A stretch of DNA of 64,000 bases. Source: Planctomycetaceae bacterium (lineage in GTDB: Bacteria > Planctomycetota > Planctomycetia > Pirellulales > Pirellulaceae). Within the stretch, counting starts at the first letter, position 1. Each line of letters begins with the position of its first letter. Made by a program: the position numbers and the translations under genes. Location of the stretch: assembly GCA_002709045.1 (NCBI GenBank), contig PAPJ01000008.1, forward strand, positions 62,001 to 126,000, given 5' to 3'. Below are positions 55,832 to 64,000 of the stretch, in pieces. The notes beneath the pieces were generated by a model. The model was not told the origin of the DNA, searched no databases, and saw only the letters and a list, made by a program, of their open reading frames with translations.

Positions 55832-56092
55832 ATGACACCTGCTGAAATACGTGCTGCCGTTATCGATATTTTAGAAACTATCGCCCCCGACGAAGATCTA
55901 ACCAATCTGGACGATACCAAAGAATTCCGGGAGCAGATGGAACTCGACAGTATGGACTTTCTTGATATCGTAATGGAACTTCGCAAACGCTATCGCGTTC
56001 AGGTACCTGAAGAAGATTATGAAAATCTTGTGAGCATGGGATCTACAGTCAGCTACCTCGAACCAAAAATGGCAGGTATTCCGGCAGAATAG
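55832..56092 (+). CDS. Acyl carrier protein
   Basis: The 86-residue acidic carrier protein has the phosphopantetheine site Ser40 in MELDSMDFLDIVMEL. Helix 1 (EIRAAVIDILETIAPDED) and helix 3 fit ACP. The sequence is more divergent than a typical house-keeping AcpP (which has DSLD at this site), so this may be a dedicated carrier. The next gene begins within its stop codon (TAGTG, one base shared), which implies translational coupling with the FAD oxidoreductase that probably acts on its acyl chain. Confidence 0.92.
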   Translation: MTPAEIRAAVIDILETIAPDEDLTNLDDTKEFREQMELDSMDFLDIVMELRKRYRVQVPEEDYENLVSMGSTVSYLEPKMAGIPAE

Positions 56093-57483
56093 TGTACGAC
56101 TCCATCATTATTGGCGCAGGTATGTCCGGCTTGGCGGCAGGCATCAGAGCAGCATACTATGATCAAAAAGTATGTGTGCTGGAGCGTCACTATACCATTG
56201 GTGGACTCAATTCGTTCTATAGGCTTCGCGGGCGCAACTATGACGTTGGGTTACATGCGGTCACTAATTTTACACCTCCGGGTGCCAAGAAGGGGCCTTT
56301 CGCACGGCTACTTCGTCAGCTTCGTATGACGTGGGATGACTTTGGACTGTCACCCCAACTAATGTCTTCCATTTCATTCCCGGGTATCGAATTGCAATTT
56401 GATAACAACATCGATTTGTTACGGAGCGAAGTTTCCCGGGAATTTCCGTCTCAGATTGACAATTTCGACCGCCTTATCGAATCACTGATCGACTATGACG
56501 ATTTGGAACAAAAACACTTCGAAACTTCAACGCGAGAACGACTTGAACAACTCATCTCCGATCCTCTGCTGATTGAAATGATTCTCTGTCCCATCATGTG
56601 GTACGGTAATCCGCGTGAACGTGATATGGACTGGGGACAATTCTGCATTATGTTCCGCAGTCTTTTTCTTGAGGGTTTTGCGCGTCCATTCGATGGTGTC
56701 CGACTGATCTTAAAAAAACTCGTCCGCAAGTTTCGCGAACTTGGTGGAGAACTCAAACTGAGGACGGGGGTCAGCAAAATCAAAGTGGAAAATGGACGTG
56801 CGATTGGTGTTATTCTGGATTCCGGAGAAGAATTAACCGGCCTCAACATCCTCAGTTCAGCCGGGGCCGTGGAAACATTTAACCTGTGCGAAACTGAAGA
56901 GAATATCCATGCGCATACAACGGGACAACTGTCATTTGTCGAGGCAATCTCCACGTTAGACAAATATCCACGAGAGTTGGGGCACAATAAAACAATCGTC
57001 TTCTATAACGATTCTGAGAAGTTTCACTGGGAAAGACCGACTGACGATTTTTGCGACATCCGTACTGGAGTAATCTGCACTCCTAATAACTATTGCTATG
57101 ACGAGAAAGATGGTGATCTGCCTGACGGTGTAATGCGTGTTACTGCGTTGGCGGATTACGCGCGCTGGCGTAATCTTGATAAGGTCTTTTATCCGAAGAC
57201 AAAAAATAACTGGTTTGAACAAATACAGGCATCGGCAATCCGATTTGTACCGGACTATCGCCCTCATGTAATCGACACGGACATGTTTACACCGCACACT
57301 ATCCACCGTTTCACTTGGCACGAAAATGGTGCCGTCTACGGAGCAACCCGAAAATGGCTAGACGGTACCACTGCCATCAAAAATCTATTTCTATGTGGTA
57401 CAGATCAGGGCTTCGTCGGCATTATCGGCTCGATCGTCAGCGGTATCTCAATGGCCAATCAGCACTTGCTTGTTCGTTCTTAA
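56092..57483 (+). CDS. CrtI-type FAD oxidoreductase 1 (acyl desaturase/isomerase-like)
   Basis: This 463-residue protein is of the phytoene-desaturase class. The dinucleotide-binding IIIGAGMSGLAAGIRAA (5-21) is followed by VCVLERHYTIGGLNSF. The C-terminal flavin motif is LFLCGTDQGFVGIIGSIVSGISMANQ. It starts at GTG inside the ACP stop codon. The tight link to an ACP suggests an acyl-ACP rather than a carotenoid substrate, and no crtB-like gene is near. Fatty-acid saturases or isomerases of this fold are alternative roles. No membrane helix is visible. Confidence 0.82.
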   Translation: MYDSIIIGAGMSGLAAGIRAAYYDQKVCVLERHYTIGGLNSFYRLRGRNYDVGLHAVTNFTPPGAKKGPFARLLRQLRMTWDDFGLSPQLMSSISFPGIELQFDNNIDLLRSEVSREFPSQIDNFDRLIESLIDYDDLEQKHFETSTRERLEQLISDPLLIEMILCPIMWYGNPRERDMDWGQFCIMFRSLFLEGFARPFDGVRLILKKLVRKFRELGGELKLRTGVSKIKVENGRAIGVILDSGEELTGLNILSSAGAVETFNLCETEENIHAHTTGQLSFVEAISTLDKYPRELGHNKTIVFYNDSEKFHWERPTDDFCDIRTGVICTPNNYCYDEKDGDLPDGVMRVTALADYARWRNLDKVFYPKTKNNWFEQIQASAIRFVPDYRPHVIDTDMFTPHTIHRFTWHENGAVYGATRKWLDGTTAIKNLFLCGTDQGFVGIIGSIVSGISMANQHLLVRS

Positions 57484-57599
57484 ATCCGGCATTCATGGTC
57501 GTCAGATACTAACAGTAATTAGTATTCCAAGCTAAAATACGCCTTTAACCAAATAGCCTTTGTCGTAACCGCACGGCAGCAAAATCCCCGAGTACCGTC

Positions 57600-59018
57600 A
57601 TGCCTCGCGATTTTCTAAAAGACGCAAAAGACAAATATGACGTCATCGTCATCGGTAGCGGACTGGCCGGATTAACCTCAGCAAATATCCTGGGCCGTGC
57701 AGGTTATGACGTATTGCTGGTCGAACAACACTACAAGCTGGGAGGATTGGCCACCTGGTTCAAACGCCCCAAAGGAAATATTTTTGATGTCTCCTTACAC
57801 GGTTTTCCTTACGGGATGCTTAAGAGCTGTCGCCGATACTGGTGTCAGGAGATTGCCGATCGTATCGTACCGTTACAAGGTGTCCTCTTCGACAATCCAC
57901 AGTTCACACTAAAAACGACCTATGACCGGGAAAGCTTCACGGAACTACTACAGTCAAAGTTCGGAGTGACCCAGACCACCATCAAAGAATTTTTCGACAC
58001 GGCACGGGGAATGAATTTCTATGACGACCAGAATCTAACAACGAAAGACCTCTTCGAACGATTCTTTCCGGGTCGAAACGACATTACCCGTCTGCTGATG
58101 GAACCTATCACTTATGCCAACGGCTCCACATTAGAAGACCCTGCAATCACCTACGGTATCGTGTTTAGCAATTTCATGTCCAAAGGCGTCTATACTTTTC
58201 AAGGTGGTACGGATCTTATGATCGGCCTCATGAAAGACGAGTTGCAACGCAATGGCGTCGATATTCGCATCAAATGTTCAGCCGAAAAGATCAATACCGA
58301 AAACGGTAAAGTAAAAAGCGTCACCGTCAATGATCGTGAAATCGAGTGCCGAAGCGTTGTATCTAACGCCAATCTTCTAACCACCATTTTCAAAATGGTG
58401 GGTGAAGAACAGTTCGATAAAGACTACGTTGAAGATGCCAAAGCTGTCCGAGTAAATAACTCGAGCACACAAGTATACATGGCACTTGGACCGGATGATC
58501 ACATTGACCGGGATACGGGAGACCTGCTGTTTACTTCTACAGCCGAACGTTTTGAAACGGACCTGTTACTCAGCCGTGACATTACGAGTCGCACGTTCTC
58601 TGTCTACTATCCCGACACACGTCCTCACGATAAACGAGAACGACATTTAATCGTTTCAAGCACAAACGCACGCTGGGAAGACTGGATAGATTTAGATGAC
58701 GAAGATTATGAAGCCAGCAAGCAGGATCTGATAGAAACGACGCTTGATGCATTGGAAAAATACCTGCCCAATGCACGCGAGCGTGTCGTGTTCAGTGAAG
58801 CTGCCACGCCAAGGACTTTTTACCACTATACACGCCACCATGAAGGGGCCAGTTTTGGAACCAAGTTTGAAGGTCTTTCTGTAAGTCAAGCCCTGCCCTC
58901 ACAAATCACAGGCCTCTACCACGCCGGCAGTGTAGGGATCATTATGTCCGGTTGGCTCGGCGCGATAAACTATGGTGTGATCGTTTCTAATGAAGTCGAT
59001 CAACTCCTGATGCAGTGA
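57600..59018 (+). CDS. CrtI-type FAD oxidoreductase 2
   Basis: This 472-residue paralogue of the preceding gene has the FAD motif [21 protein letters not shown] (~15-35), [14 protein letters not shown] and a C-terminal [28 protein letters not shown]. The two copies differ strongly, so they probably act at different steps. A 117-base gap lies between them. ATG start, no signal peptide. The substrate is unknown; by context it is an ACP- or CoA-bound acyl chain. Confidence 0.82.
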   Translation: MPRDFLKDAKDKYDVIVIGSGLAGLTSANILGRAGYDVLLVEQHYKLGGLATWFKRPKGNIFDVSLHGFPYGMLKSCRRYWCQEIADRIVPLQGVLFDNPQFTLKTTYDRESFTELLQSKFGVTQTTIKEFFDTARGMNFYDDQNLTTKDLFERFFPGRNDITRLLMEPITYANGSTLEDPAITYGIVFSNFMSKGVYTFQGGTDLMIGLMKDELQRNGVDIRIKCSAEKINTENGKVKSVTVNDREIECRSVVSNANLLTTIFKMVGEEQFDKDYVEDAKAVRVNNSSTQVYMALGPDDHIDRDTGDLLFTSTAERFETDLLLSRDITSRTFSVYYPDTRPHDKRERHLIVSSTNARWEDWIDLDDEDYEASKQDLIETTLDALEKYLPNARERVVFSEAATPRTFYHYTRHHEGASFGTKFEGLSVSQALPSQITGLYHAGSVGIIMSGWLGAINYGVIVSNEVDQLLMQ

Positions 59019-59085
59019 TAACAAAGTGGAACCAGTCACTGTTATCTGGAGCGTTTCAGGCCCTTCGACCAATTAAAGGATACTT

Positions 59086-59529
59086 ATGTCACTTGAACAG
59101 ATTCATTCCCTGATTCCCCACCGCGCTCCAATGCTGTTGATTGATGAAATCATCTCTCTCAAAGACAACAGCATTGTTTGCCAAAAACGATTTCGTGCTG
59201 ACGAGTTTTTTTTTCAGGGGCACTACCCTGGTCAGCCGATAGTACCAGGCGTGATCTTATGTGAAGCGGCGATGCAAGCTGGGGCATGTTTACTATCCAC
59301 AAAGATCGCTGAAGATATAGCCCCCAATTCTGCAGTAAAGGTACCCGTCGCAACGAGGCTTAATAATGTCAAATTCAAGCAAATGGTCAAACCGGGTGAT
59401 ACGATTGAAATAGCGATCACCTTAACTGATCATGTTAGTTCGGCCTTTTTCCTGGAGGCAAAAGTGACCACGAATGAGAAGCTGGCCACCCGATTCGATT
59501 TCGCCTGCACTATGGCAGATGCCCAATAA
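59086..59529 (+). CDS. FabZ-like beta-hydroxyacyl-ACP dehydratase
   Basis: This HotDog-fold enzyme of 147 residues has IPHRAPMLLIDEIISL and the active segment FQGHYPGQPIVPGVILCEAAMQAG. His46 and Glu60 match the FabZ/FabA catalytic pair. It removes water from 3-hydroxyacyl-ACP, so it makes the enoyl substrate of the reductase encoded next. It lies 67 bases after the second FAD gene and 31 before the reductase gene. The cluster has no FabG-type ketoreductase, so that step must be supplied elsewhere. Confidence 0.9.
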   Translation: MSLEQIHSLIPHRAPMLLIDEIISLKDNSIVCQKRFRADEFFFQGHYPGQPIVPGVILCEAAMQAGACLLSTKIAEDIAPNSAVKVPVATRLNNVKFKQMVKPGDTIEIAITLTDHVSSAFFLEAKVTTNEKLATRFDFACTMADAQ

Positions 59530-59560
59530 CCACTCCCCGCGGTAGTACGAAGGAAACGCT

Positions 59561-60364
59561 ATGAGTTTCTTACAACTGGAAGACAAAACGATCATAATAT
59601 TCGGTGTCGCCAACCGAAAGAGTGTTGCCTATCACATTGGAGAAACAATCACGCAGGCCGGTGCAAAGCCTGTATATGTTGTGCGTAGCGAGATTCGCAA
59701 GGAACAGCTTCAAAATTTACTCGGCGACTTTCCTATTTACGTTTGTGATGTTGAGCATCCCGAACAAATCAAAGCGTTATACGAACAACTGCGAACAAAC
59801 CATCCTGAAATTCACGGGATCGTCCATTCAATTGCCTTCGCCGATTACGAAGAAGGGCCCAAACCATTTCATGAAACAGCTAAGAAGCAGTTTCTGCGAG
59901 CGTTCGATATTAGCTGTTATTCATTCATAGCCATTGCCAACACATTGAAAGACTTATTGGTTCAGGACGCATCGGTTATTACTATCTCGATCTCGACGAC
60001 CACAATGGCCAGTGAAAACTACGGCTTTATGGCTCCTGTAAAAGCAGCTTTGGACTCCTCACTCGCATTTCTAACCAAGTCTTTTAGTAACTTTTCAAAA
60101 GTGCGGTTTAATGCAGTCGGCCCCAGCCTGCTGAAGACAAGTGCTTCCGCCGGAATTCCAGGGTATGTGGACTCGTATCTGTTTGCCGAAAAAGTTATTC
60201 CACGCAAACAGGCTCTGCAAACACAGGAAGCTGCCAATGTCGCTGCATTCCTGCTCAGTCCAAGATCTTCGGGAATCTGTGCCCAGACGGTCGTGGTGGA
60301 TGCAGGTATGCGCATCAATTATTTCGATAATGAAGTCATCCGAAACACACTGAGCGAAGAGTAA
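59561..60364 (+). CDS. FabI-like enoyl-ACP reductase (atypical)
   Basis: This SDR-fold protein of 267 residues fits Fab[26 protein letters not shown] at the NAD site, [11 protein letters not shown], and a late [17 protein letters not shown]. The catalytic Tyr-x6-Lys is kept as Tyr154 and Lys161 ([12 protein letters not shown]). The second Tyr usually found ~10 residues before, in the SYLG segment, is replaced by STTT, so the reaction or the triclosan response may differ. It is followed six bases later by a sulfatase gene. Confidence 0.88.
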   Translation: MSFLQLEDKTIIIFGVANRKSVAYHIGETITQAGAKPVYVVRSEIRKEQLQNLLGDFPIYVCDVEHPEQIKALYEQLRTNHPEIHGIVHSIAFADYEEGPKPFHETAKKQFLRAFDISCYSFIAIANTLKDLLVQDASVITISISTTTMASENYGFMAPVKAALDSSLAFLTKSFSNFSKVRFNAVGPSLLKTSASAGIPGYVDSYLFAEKVIPRKQALQTQEAANVAAFLLSPRSSGICAQTVVVDAGMRINYFDNEVIRNTLSEE

Positions 60365-60369
60365 TAACA

Positions 60370-61764
60370 ATGCGCCGTCCGAACATTCTATGGTACTGCA
60401 CGGATCAACAACGATTTGACACCATCAAAGCTTTGGGCAATCCCTATGTCGACACCCCGAATATCGATAAGCTTGTTGAAGCGGGAGTGGCTTTTACCCA
60501 TACTTATTGCCAGTCTCCGATCTGCACACCCAGTCGGTCAAGTTTTTTGACCGGCATGTACCCTGCTCGTCTGCACAACACCCGTAATGGAAATGACACG
60601 TTTCCGGACTTTCCCCCGCTAATCACCAAAATGATCGCCGACACCGGTTACCGCTGTGGTAATATCGGAAAATTTCACCTTACAAGTTCCGGTCATCGCA
60701 CTGAACCCCGACTCGACGATGGCATGACCTACTGGCAATTCAGCCATGCTCCCCGCGACGACTGGCAGAAAGGCCATCACTATGCGGATTGGGTACGTCA
60801 TCGTGGCGGCGATCTCGACACGATGCGTGACAGCCTAGAACGCGTTCCTCCTCAATATCACCAAACAACATGGGCTACTGAATGTGCACTCGAGTTTATT
60901 AATGTGAAAAGCCCTGAGCCGTGGCTCTTATGCGTTAACATCTATGATCCACATCCTCCATTCATTCCTCCCAAGATCTATGCTGATATGTTTGACCCTG
61001 AAGAAATGCCGGGGCCATACTATCGGGACGAGGATTTGAAAACACAGCAAAAGCTGGCCGAAATTGATTTTCAGGGTGAAGTATTACCTCCGGAAGGACA
61101 CGATGCGAAACGCATGCAGGCCCATTACTATGCGATGATCAAACAAATTGATGATCAATTTCAGCGGATTATCGATCACCTGAAGACAACCGAGCAACTT
61201 GAAAACACAGTCGTTATCTTCACCAGTGACCACGGTGAGTCTCTAGGGGACCACGGGCTCTTACAAAAAGGATGTCGTTTCTATGAGGGACTGGTTCGTA
61301 TTCCACTGATACTCTCATGGCCCGGCAAATTCCTACAAAATGTCCAACGTGATGCACTTGTGGAGTTACTCGATTTAACCTCTACAATCGTGGAGATAGC
61401 AGGCTTGGAACAACCTGAATACATGCAGGGAAAATCGCTGGTCCCATTGCTAACAGAGATGTCTGCGATCGATGAACACCGAGATTTTGTAAGAAGTGAA
61501 TACTTTGACGCTCTGGATCCGTTCTTTACGGATGGCAGCGGAGCCTTTGCGACAATGTATCGCAACCGAAAATACAAACTTTCTGTTTATCATGGACACG
61601 ACATTGGCGAACTCTACGATTTAGAAGAAGATCCGTGGGAATTCAATAATCTCTGGGAAGATCCTGATTATGCTAAATTAAAAGCAGAGCTTATTTACAA
61701 GAGTTTCGATGCGCATGTTTTGCTGACAACTGACGTTGGCTCTCGACGCGTTGCTCCGATGTAA
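60370..61764 (+). CDS. Type I sulfatase without signal peptide
   Basis: The formylglycine motif C-x-P-S-R is intact: Cys52 in ICTPSRSSFLTGMYPAR. The metal segment is NILWYCTDQQRFDTI near the start, and FTSDHGESLGDHGLLQKG binds calcium later. A CNIYDPHPPFIPP-like stretch is also present. Planctomycete sulfatases are normally exported, but this one begins MRRPNILWYC with no signal peptide, so it should be cytosolic. It lies six bases after the FabI-like gene and may belong to the lipid operon. Phosphonate/phosphate monoesterases of the same fold are an alternative. Confidence 0.9.
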   Translation: MRRPNILWYCTDQQRFDTIKALGNPYVDTPNIDKLVEAGVAFTHTYCQSPICTPSRSSFLTGMYPARLHNTRNGNDTFPDFPPLITKMIADTGYRCGNIGKFHLTSSGHRTEPRLDDGMTYWQFSHAPRDDWQKGHHYADWVRHRGGDLDTMRDSLERVPPQYHQTTWATECALEFINVKSPEPWLLCVNIYDPHPPFIPPKIYADMFDPEEMPGPYYRDEDLKTQQKLAEIDFQGEVLPPEGHDAKRMQAHYYAMIKQIDDQFQRIIDHLKTTEQLENTVVIFTSDHGESLGDHGLLQKGCRFYEGLVRIPLILSWPGKFLQNVQRDALVELLDLTSTIVEIAGLEQPEYMQGKSLVPLLTEMSAIDEHRDFVRSEYFDALDPFFTDGSGAFATMYRNRKYKLSVYHGHDIGELYDLEEDPWEFNNLWEDPDYAKLKAELIYKSFDAHVLLTTDVGSRRVAPM

Positions 61765-61794
61765 CTTCATTATCTGAAGAGAAAAATTGTCCAT

Positions 61795-63594
61795 ATGCTG
61801 GAACGACTTGGCCCATATCTGATCGACGAACAAATCGGCAGAGGAGGCATGGGTTTCGTCTATTCAGCTCGACATGAAAACACTGGTGAACAAGTCGCCG
61901 TTAAAATGCTGTCCAATGCCTTGGAAGAAGACCACAATTTCCGCGATCGATTCCATCAGGAAATTGAAACATTAAAACAATTACAGCATACCGGCATCGT
62001 CCAAATCATAGGATATGGACAGGAAGGTGGAGATCTTTTCTATGCGATGGAATTAGTAAAGGGGCGAACACTATATCAAATTTTAAAAGAGACCGGCCCG
62101 CTATCATGGCGAGAAGTGACTCGAATCGCGATCGACATTTGTCATGCCCTCAAACATGCTCATGACCGGGGAGTGATCCATCGAGATCTAAAGCCTTCCA
62201 ATTTATTCCTCACCGAAGACGATAAGGTCAAGCTTGTAGACTTTGGGATTGCCCGACTCTTCGGAGCGACACAACTCACTGCCGATCATGCGGTTCTGGG
62301 TACGGCTGACTACATGGCTCCCGAACAGGCTGAAGGGGCACGTCCAACAGCCAAAAGTGATCTCTACTCCCTGGGGTCAGTGATGTACGCACTGCTGACA
62401 GGACGCCCGCCTTTCGCTTCAGCTTCGGTGGGACAAATCATACACAAACTGAAGTACGATCACCCCCAACCGATTACCGAGACAGCCGCCAGCGTCCCAC
62501 TGGAATTGGATTACATTGTGCGGCAGCTACTAAGTAAAAATCCTGACAACCGAATCCCCACTCCTTTGGCTGTTGCTCACCGCCTGCAGGCAATGCAATA
62601 TGCCCTTGAAGCAAACATGCCGGTCAAGCCCACACCATCAACCGTTGAGTTAGCTGGCGAAAAAGATAGCGTTTCCGATGACGCCACCATGGAGTACATT
62701 CCAACGGGCCAGCAAAACGACAATGCCACGATCGACGGAGACTATCTTTCACAAATCGAGAATTCCGCAGGACTTCAGGACTCGCCCGGCAATGTTATTA
62801 CGGATTCTGAAACTCAGCAAAACAGGCCTGCGGCTGACCCAACACATTACACAACGATTGGACCGGAACACCTTAAATCAGAGAATGAATCACCTGCTGG
62901 TATCGTTGCCAGCCTGCTCGTTCTTGTCGCTCTCATCGCAGGTTTGGGCGTGCTGTTAGCCTTCACAAATTGGTACAACCAACCTCGTAGTGCTGAGGAA
63001 TTACTCGAAATCATTGATGATGCCAAATTAACTCCGGGTTCAGACTGGGGCCAGGCAAGCAAGGAAATGCAGGAGTTTCTCAAACGATTTCCGGAACACC
63101 AGCAATTCAGTCTGGTGCAAAACCATTACAACACACTTAAGAACGAACGTGACGAACAAAGATTTCTTAAATCGCTGGAAAACAATCTCAGCCAACTTCC
63201 GATCCCCAAAGTCACCCTCCGGCAGATTCTAGAATCCGACACATTTTCGCCTAGTGAGAGGATCATTCAATTGAAACATTTTGTAACTCTATACGAAGCG
63301 CAAAAAAACGACCCAGTCGTAGCTGAGTGTGTAATCTTTGCTCGTAAAAAGATTGAACGCATGGAGCAGATACAAACGGAATTGCTGCAGGAACATCAGG
63401 ATATTCACCGCAGAACCGAGTTGGAAATCCGCGAAATGCTCAAATTTTGTCTCAAAATCGAACCCGAGAATAGAACTTCTGCCATCGAAGTTCTAAACGC
63501 CATCTATGAAATCCATAAATTCAATGATGAGTTTACAGATGTCCTGAGTGAAGTTGTAAAGCTCAGAAATGAATTGAAAAAACAGACGGATTAG
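61795..63594 (+). CDS. Membrane Ser/Thr protein kinase (Pkn type)
   Basis: The kinase domain (residues 8-~270) has the Gly loop IGRGGMGFVYSA, the VAIK-type Lys in VAVKML, HRDLKPSNLFL, DFGIARLFG and the APE in YMAPEQAEG. All catalytic residues are present. An acidic linker leads to a membrane helix (~367-388, GIVASLLVLVALIAGLGVLLAF). The outer ~210 residues are helical/coiled-coil and not a known sensor. It starts 30 bases after the sulfatase gene. Its targets are unknown. Confidence 0.92.
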   Translation: MLERLGPYLIDEQIGRGGMGFVYSARHENTGEQVAVKMLSNALEEDHNFRDRFHQEIETLKQLQHTGIVQIIGYGQEGGDLFYAMELVKGRTLYQILKETGPLSWREVTRIAIDICHALKHAHDRGVIHRDLKPSNLFLTEDDKVKLVDFGIARLFGATQLTADHAVLGTADYMAPEQAEGARPTAKSDLYSLGSVMYALLTGRPPFASASVGQIIHKLKYDHPQPITETAASVPLELDYIVRQLLSKNPDNRIPTPLAVAHRLQAMQYALEANMPVKPTPSTVELAGEKDSVSDDATMEYIPTGQQNDNATIDGDYLSQIENSAGLQDSPGNVITDSETQQNRPAADPTHYTTIGPEHLKSENESPAGIVASLLVLVALIAGLGVLLAFTNWYNQPRSAEELLEIIDDAKLTPGSDWGQASKEMQEFLKRFPEHQQFSLVQNHYNTLKNERDEQRFLKSLENNLSQLPIPKVTLRQILESDTFSPSERIIQLKHFVTLYEAQKNDPVVAECVIFARKKIERMEQIQTELLQEHQDIHRRTELEIREMLKFCLKIEPENRTSAIEVLNAIYEIHKFNDEFTDVLSEVVKLRNELKKQTD

Positions 63595-63613
63595 TTCAGC
63601 TATTCAGTCATTG

Positions 63614-64000
63614 CTATCGAAAGTCCCTGGATTTAGGTTTGAGATTTCCGAGATGAATTGATAAATCCTCTAGGCGATAAGCCACAATATGCTGCACATG
63701 ATTCCGATTCTCTAAGATTCCATGCACCAGCCAGGCATTACTCTTTCTAGCAATTTGATAATATCTTTCCCAGATATGCTGACGTAATACAAGATTCATT
63801 GTGCCTGTCTCATCTTCCAGCGTCACAAACGTAATGCCTTTAGCCGTGGAAGGACGTTGACGCAGCAGAACTAATCCGGCGACCTTCACATAACGGTTAT
63901 CCGGACAGTCCTTTAACTGATCCGCTCGCAACACTCGTTGCTCGTCCAAGGCATTACGCCAGAACATAATCGGCTGGCCTTTCAAAGAAAGCCCTGCAGT
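63614..64000 (-). CDS. dnaE2: Error-prone DNA polymerase DnaE2, C-terminal part (5' end outside window)
   Basis: The frame is open to the right edge, so this is the last 128 residues. It shows the OB-fold region of DnaE2: GLSLKGQPIMFWR, then YVKVAGLVLLRQRPSTAKGITFVTLEDETGTMNLVL and a C-terminal HIVAYRLEDLS. The RQRPxxAKGxxFxTLEDETG wording distinguishes it from the replicative DnaE. In many bacteria it is part of an imuA-imuB-dnaE2 damage cassette, which cannot be seen here. Confidence 0.9.
   Translation of the reverse strand, partial: TAGLSLKGQPIMFWRNALDEQRVLRADQLKDCPDNRYVKVAGLVLLRQRPSTAKGITFVTLEDETGTMNLVLRQHIWERYYQIARKSNAWLVHGILENRNHVQHIVAYRLEDLSIHLGNLKPKSRDFR

Noticed and set aside
1..64000. 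tRNA, rRNA, CRISPR, insertion sequence or prophage
   Set aside because: I scanned the gaps for tRNA-like cloverleafs, repeat-spacer arrays, transposase and phage genes and found none I could support.

Overview
The window looks like a contiguous piece of chromosome from a planctomycete (Planctomycetota, probably order Planctomycetales). The evidence is gene content, not a database match. It carries a DUF4129 protein, a huge thioester alpha-2-macroglobulin, a degenerate J-domain membrane protein, a BldC-like HTH/receiver fusion, an FlgI-like HEAT lipoprotein, H4MPT-linked one-carbon genes, futalosine-pathway menaquinone genes, a sulfatase and a Pkn-type Ser/Thr kinase. Base composition is moderate and even throughout. 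I see no insertion sequence, prophage, CRISPR array, rRNA or tRNA.

Layout. 1-8.4 kb: end of a DUF4129 membrane protein, a PP-loop tRNA thiolase-like enzyme, rnc, mgtE, a glycosyltransferase with dapA, and a J-like membrane protein. 8.6-21 kb: the 2091-residue macroglobulin, pgk, an FMN glutamate-synthase-like enzyme, aspS and miaA. 21-28.3 kb: hisE-hisG, then a tight reverse-strand operon mqnA-mqnC-ABC ATPase-ABC permease/CPBP fusion-amidohydrolase. The amidohydrolase may be the missing aminodeoxyfutalosine deaminase. 28.4-32.5 kb: an RluA-type pseudouridine synthase, a Gfo/Idh oxidoreductase with a clear terminator, and a CehA-like secreted protein. 32.6-40.4 kb, forward strand: a CbpA-like co-chaperone, rnpA, yidD, the FlgI-like lipoprotein, smc and nrdR. 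40.4-47.1 kb, reverse strand: moaC, the HTH/receiver regulator, rpoN, recR, the YbaB-family gene and dnaX, headed by a small SRP RNA gene not marked by any ORF. 47.2-54.1 kb: a DinB-like fragment, mch with an ATP-grasp ligase, then OleC- and OleD-like genes around a GYF_2 membrane protein. 54.3-60.4 kb: a forward-strand lipid cluster with a ketosynthase, ACP, two CrtI-type FAD oxidoreductases, a HotDog dehydratase and a FabI-like reductase. A sulfatase and a Ser/Thr kinase follow, and the end of dnaE2 lies at the right edge.

Main points of interest. (1) The 54.3-60.4 kb cluster combines a private type II fatty-acid toolkit with two acyl-desaturase-like FAD enzymes. It suggests an unusual, perhaps polyunsaturated or ladderane-like, acyl chain, and it sits beside two genes of long-chain olefin synthesis. 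(2) dnaX is split over two frames at a run of nine A residues exactly where the first frame ends. This is the architecture of slippage or -1 frameshifting that makes gamma and tau from one gene. (3) An SRP RNA of about 127 nt lies immediately upstream of dnaX. It has a 35-bp arm and a divergent domain IV apical loop.
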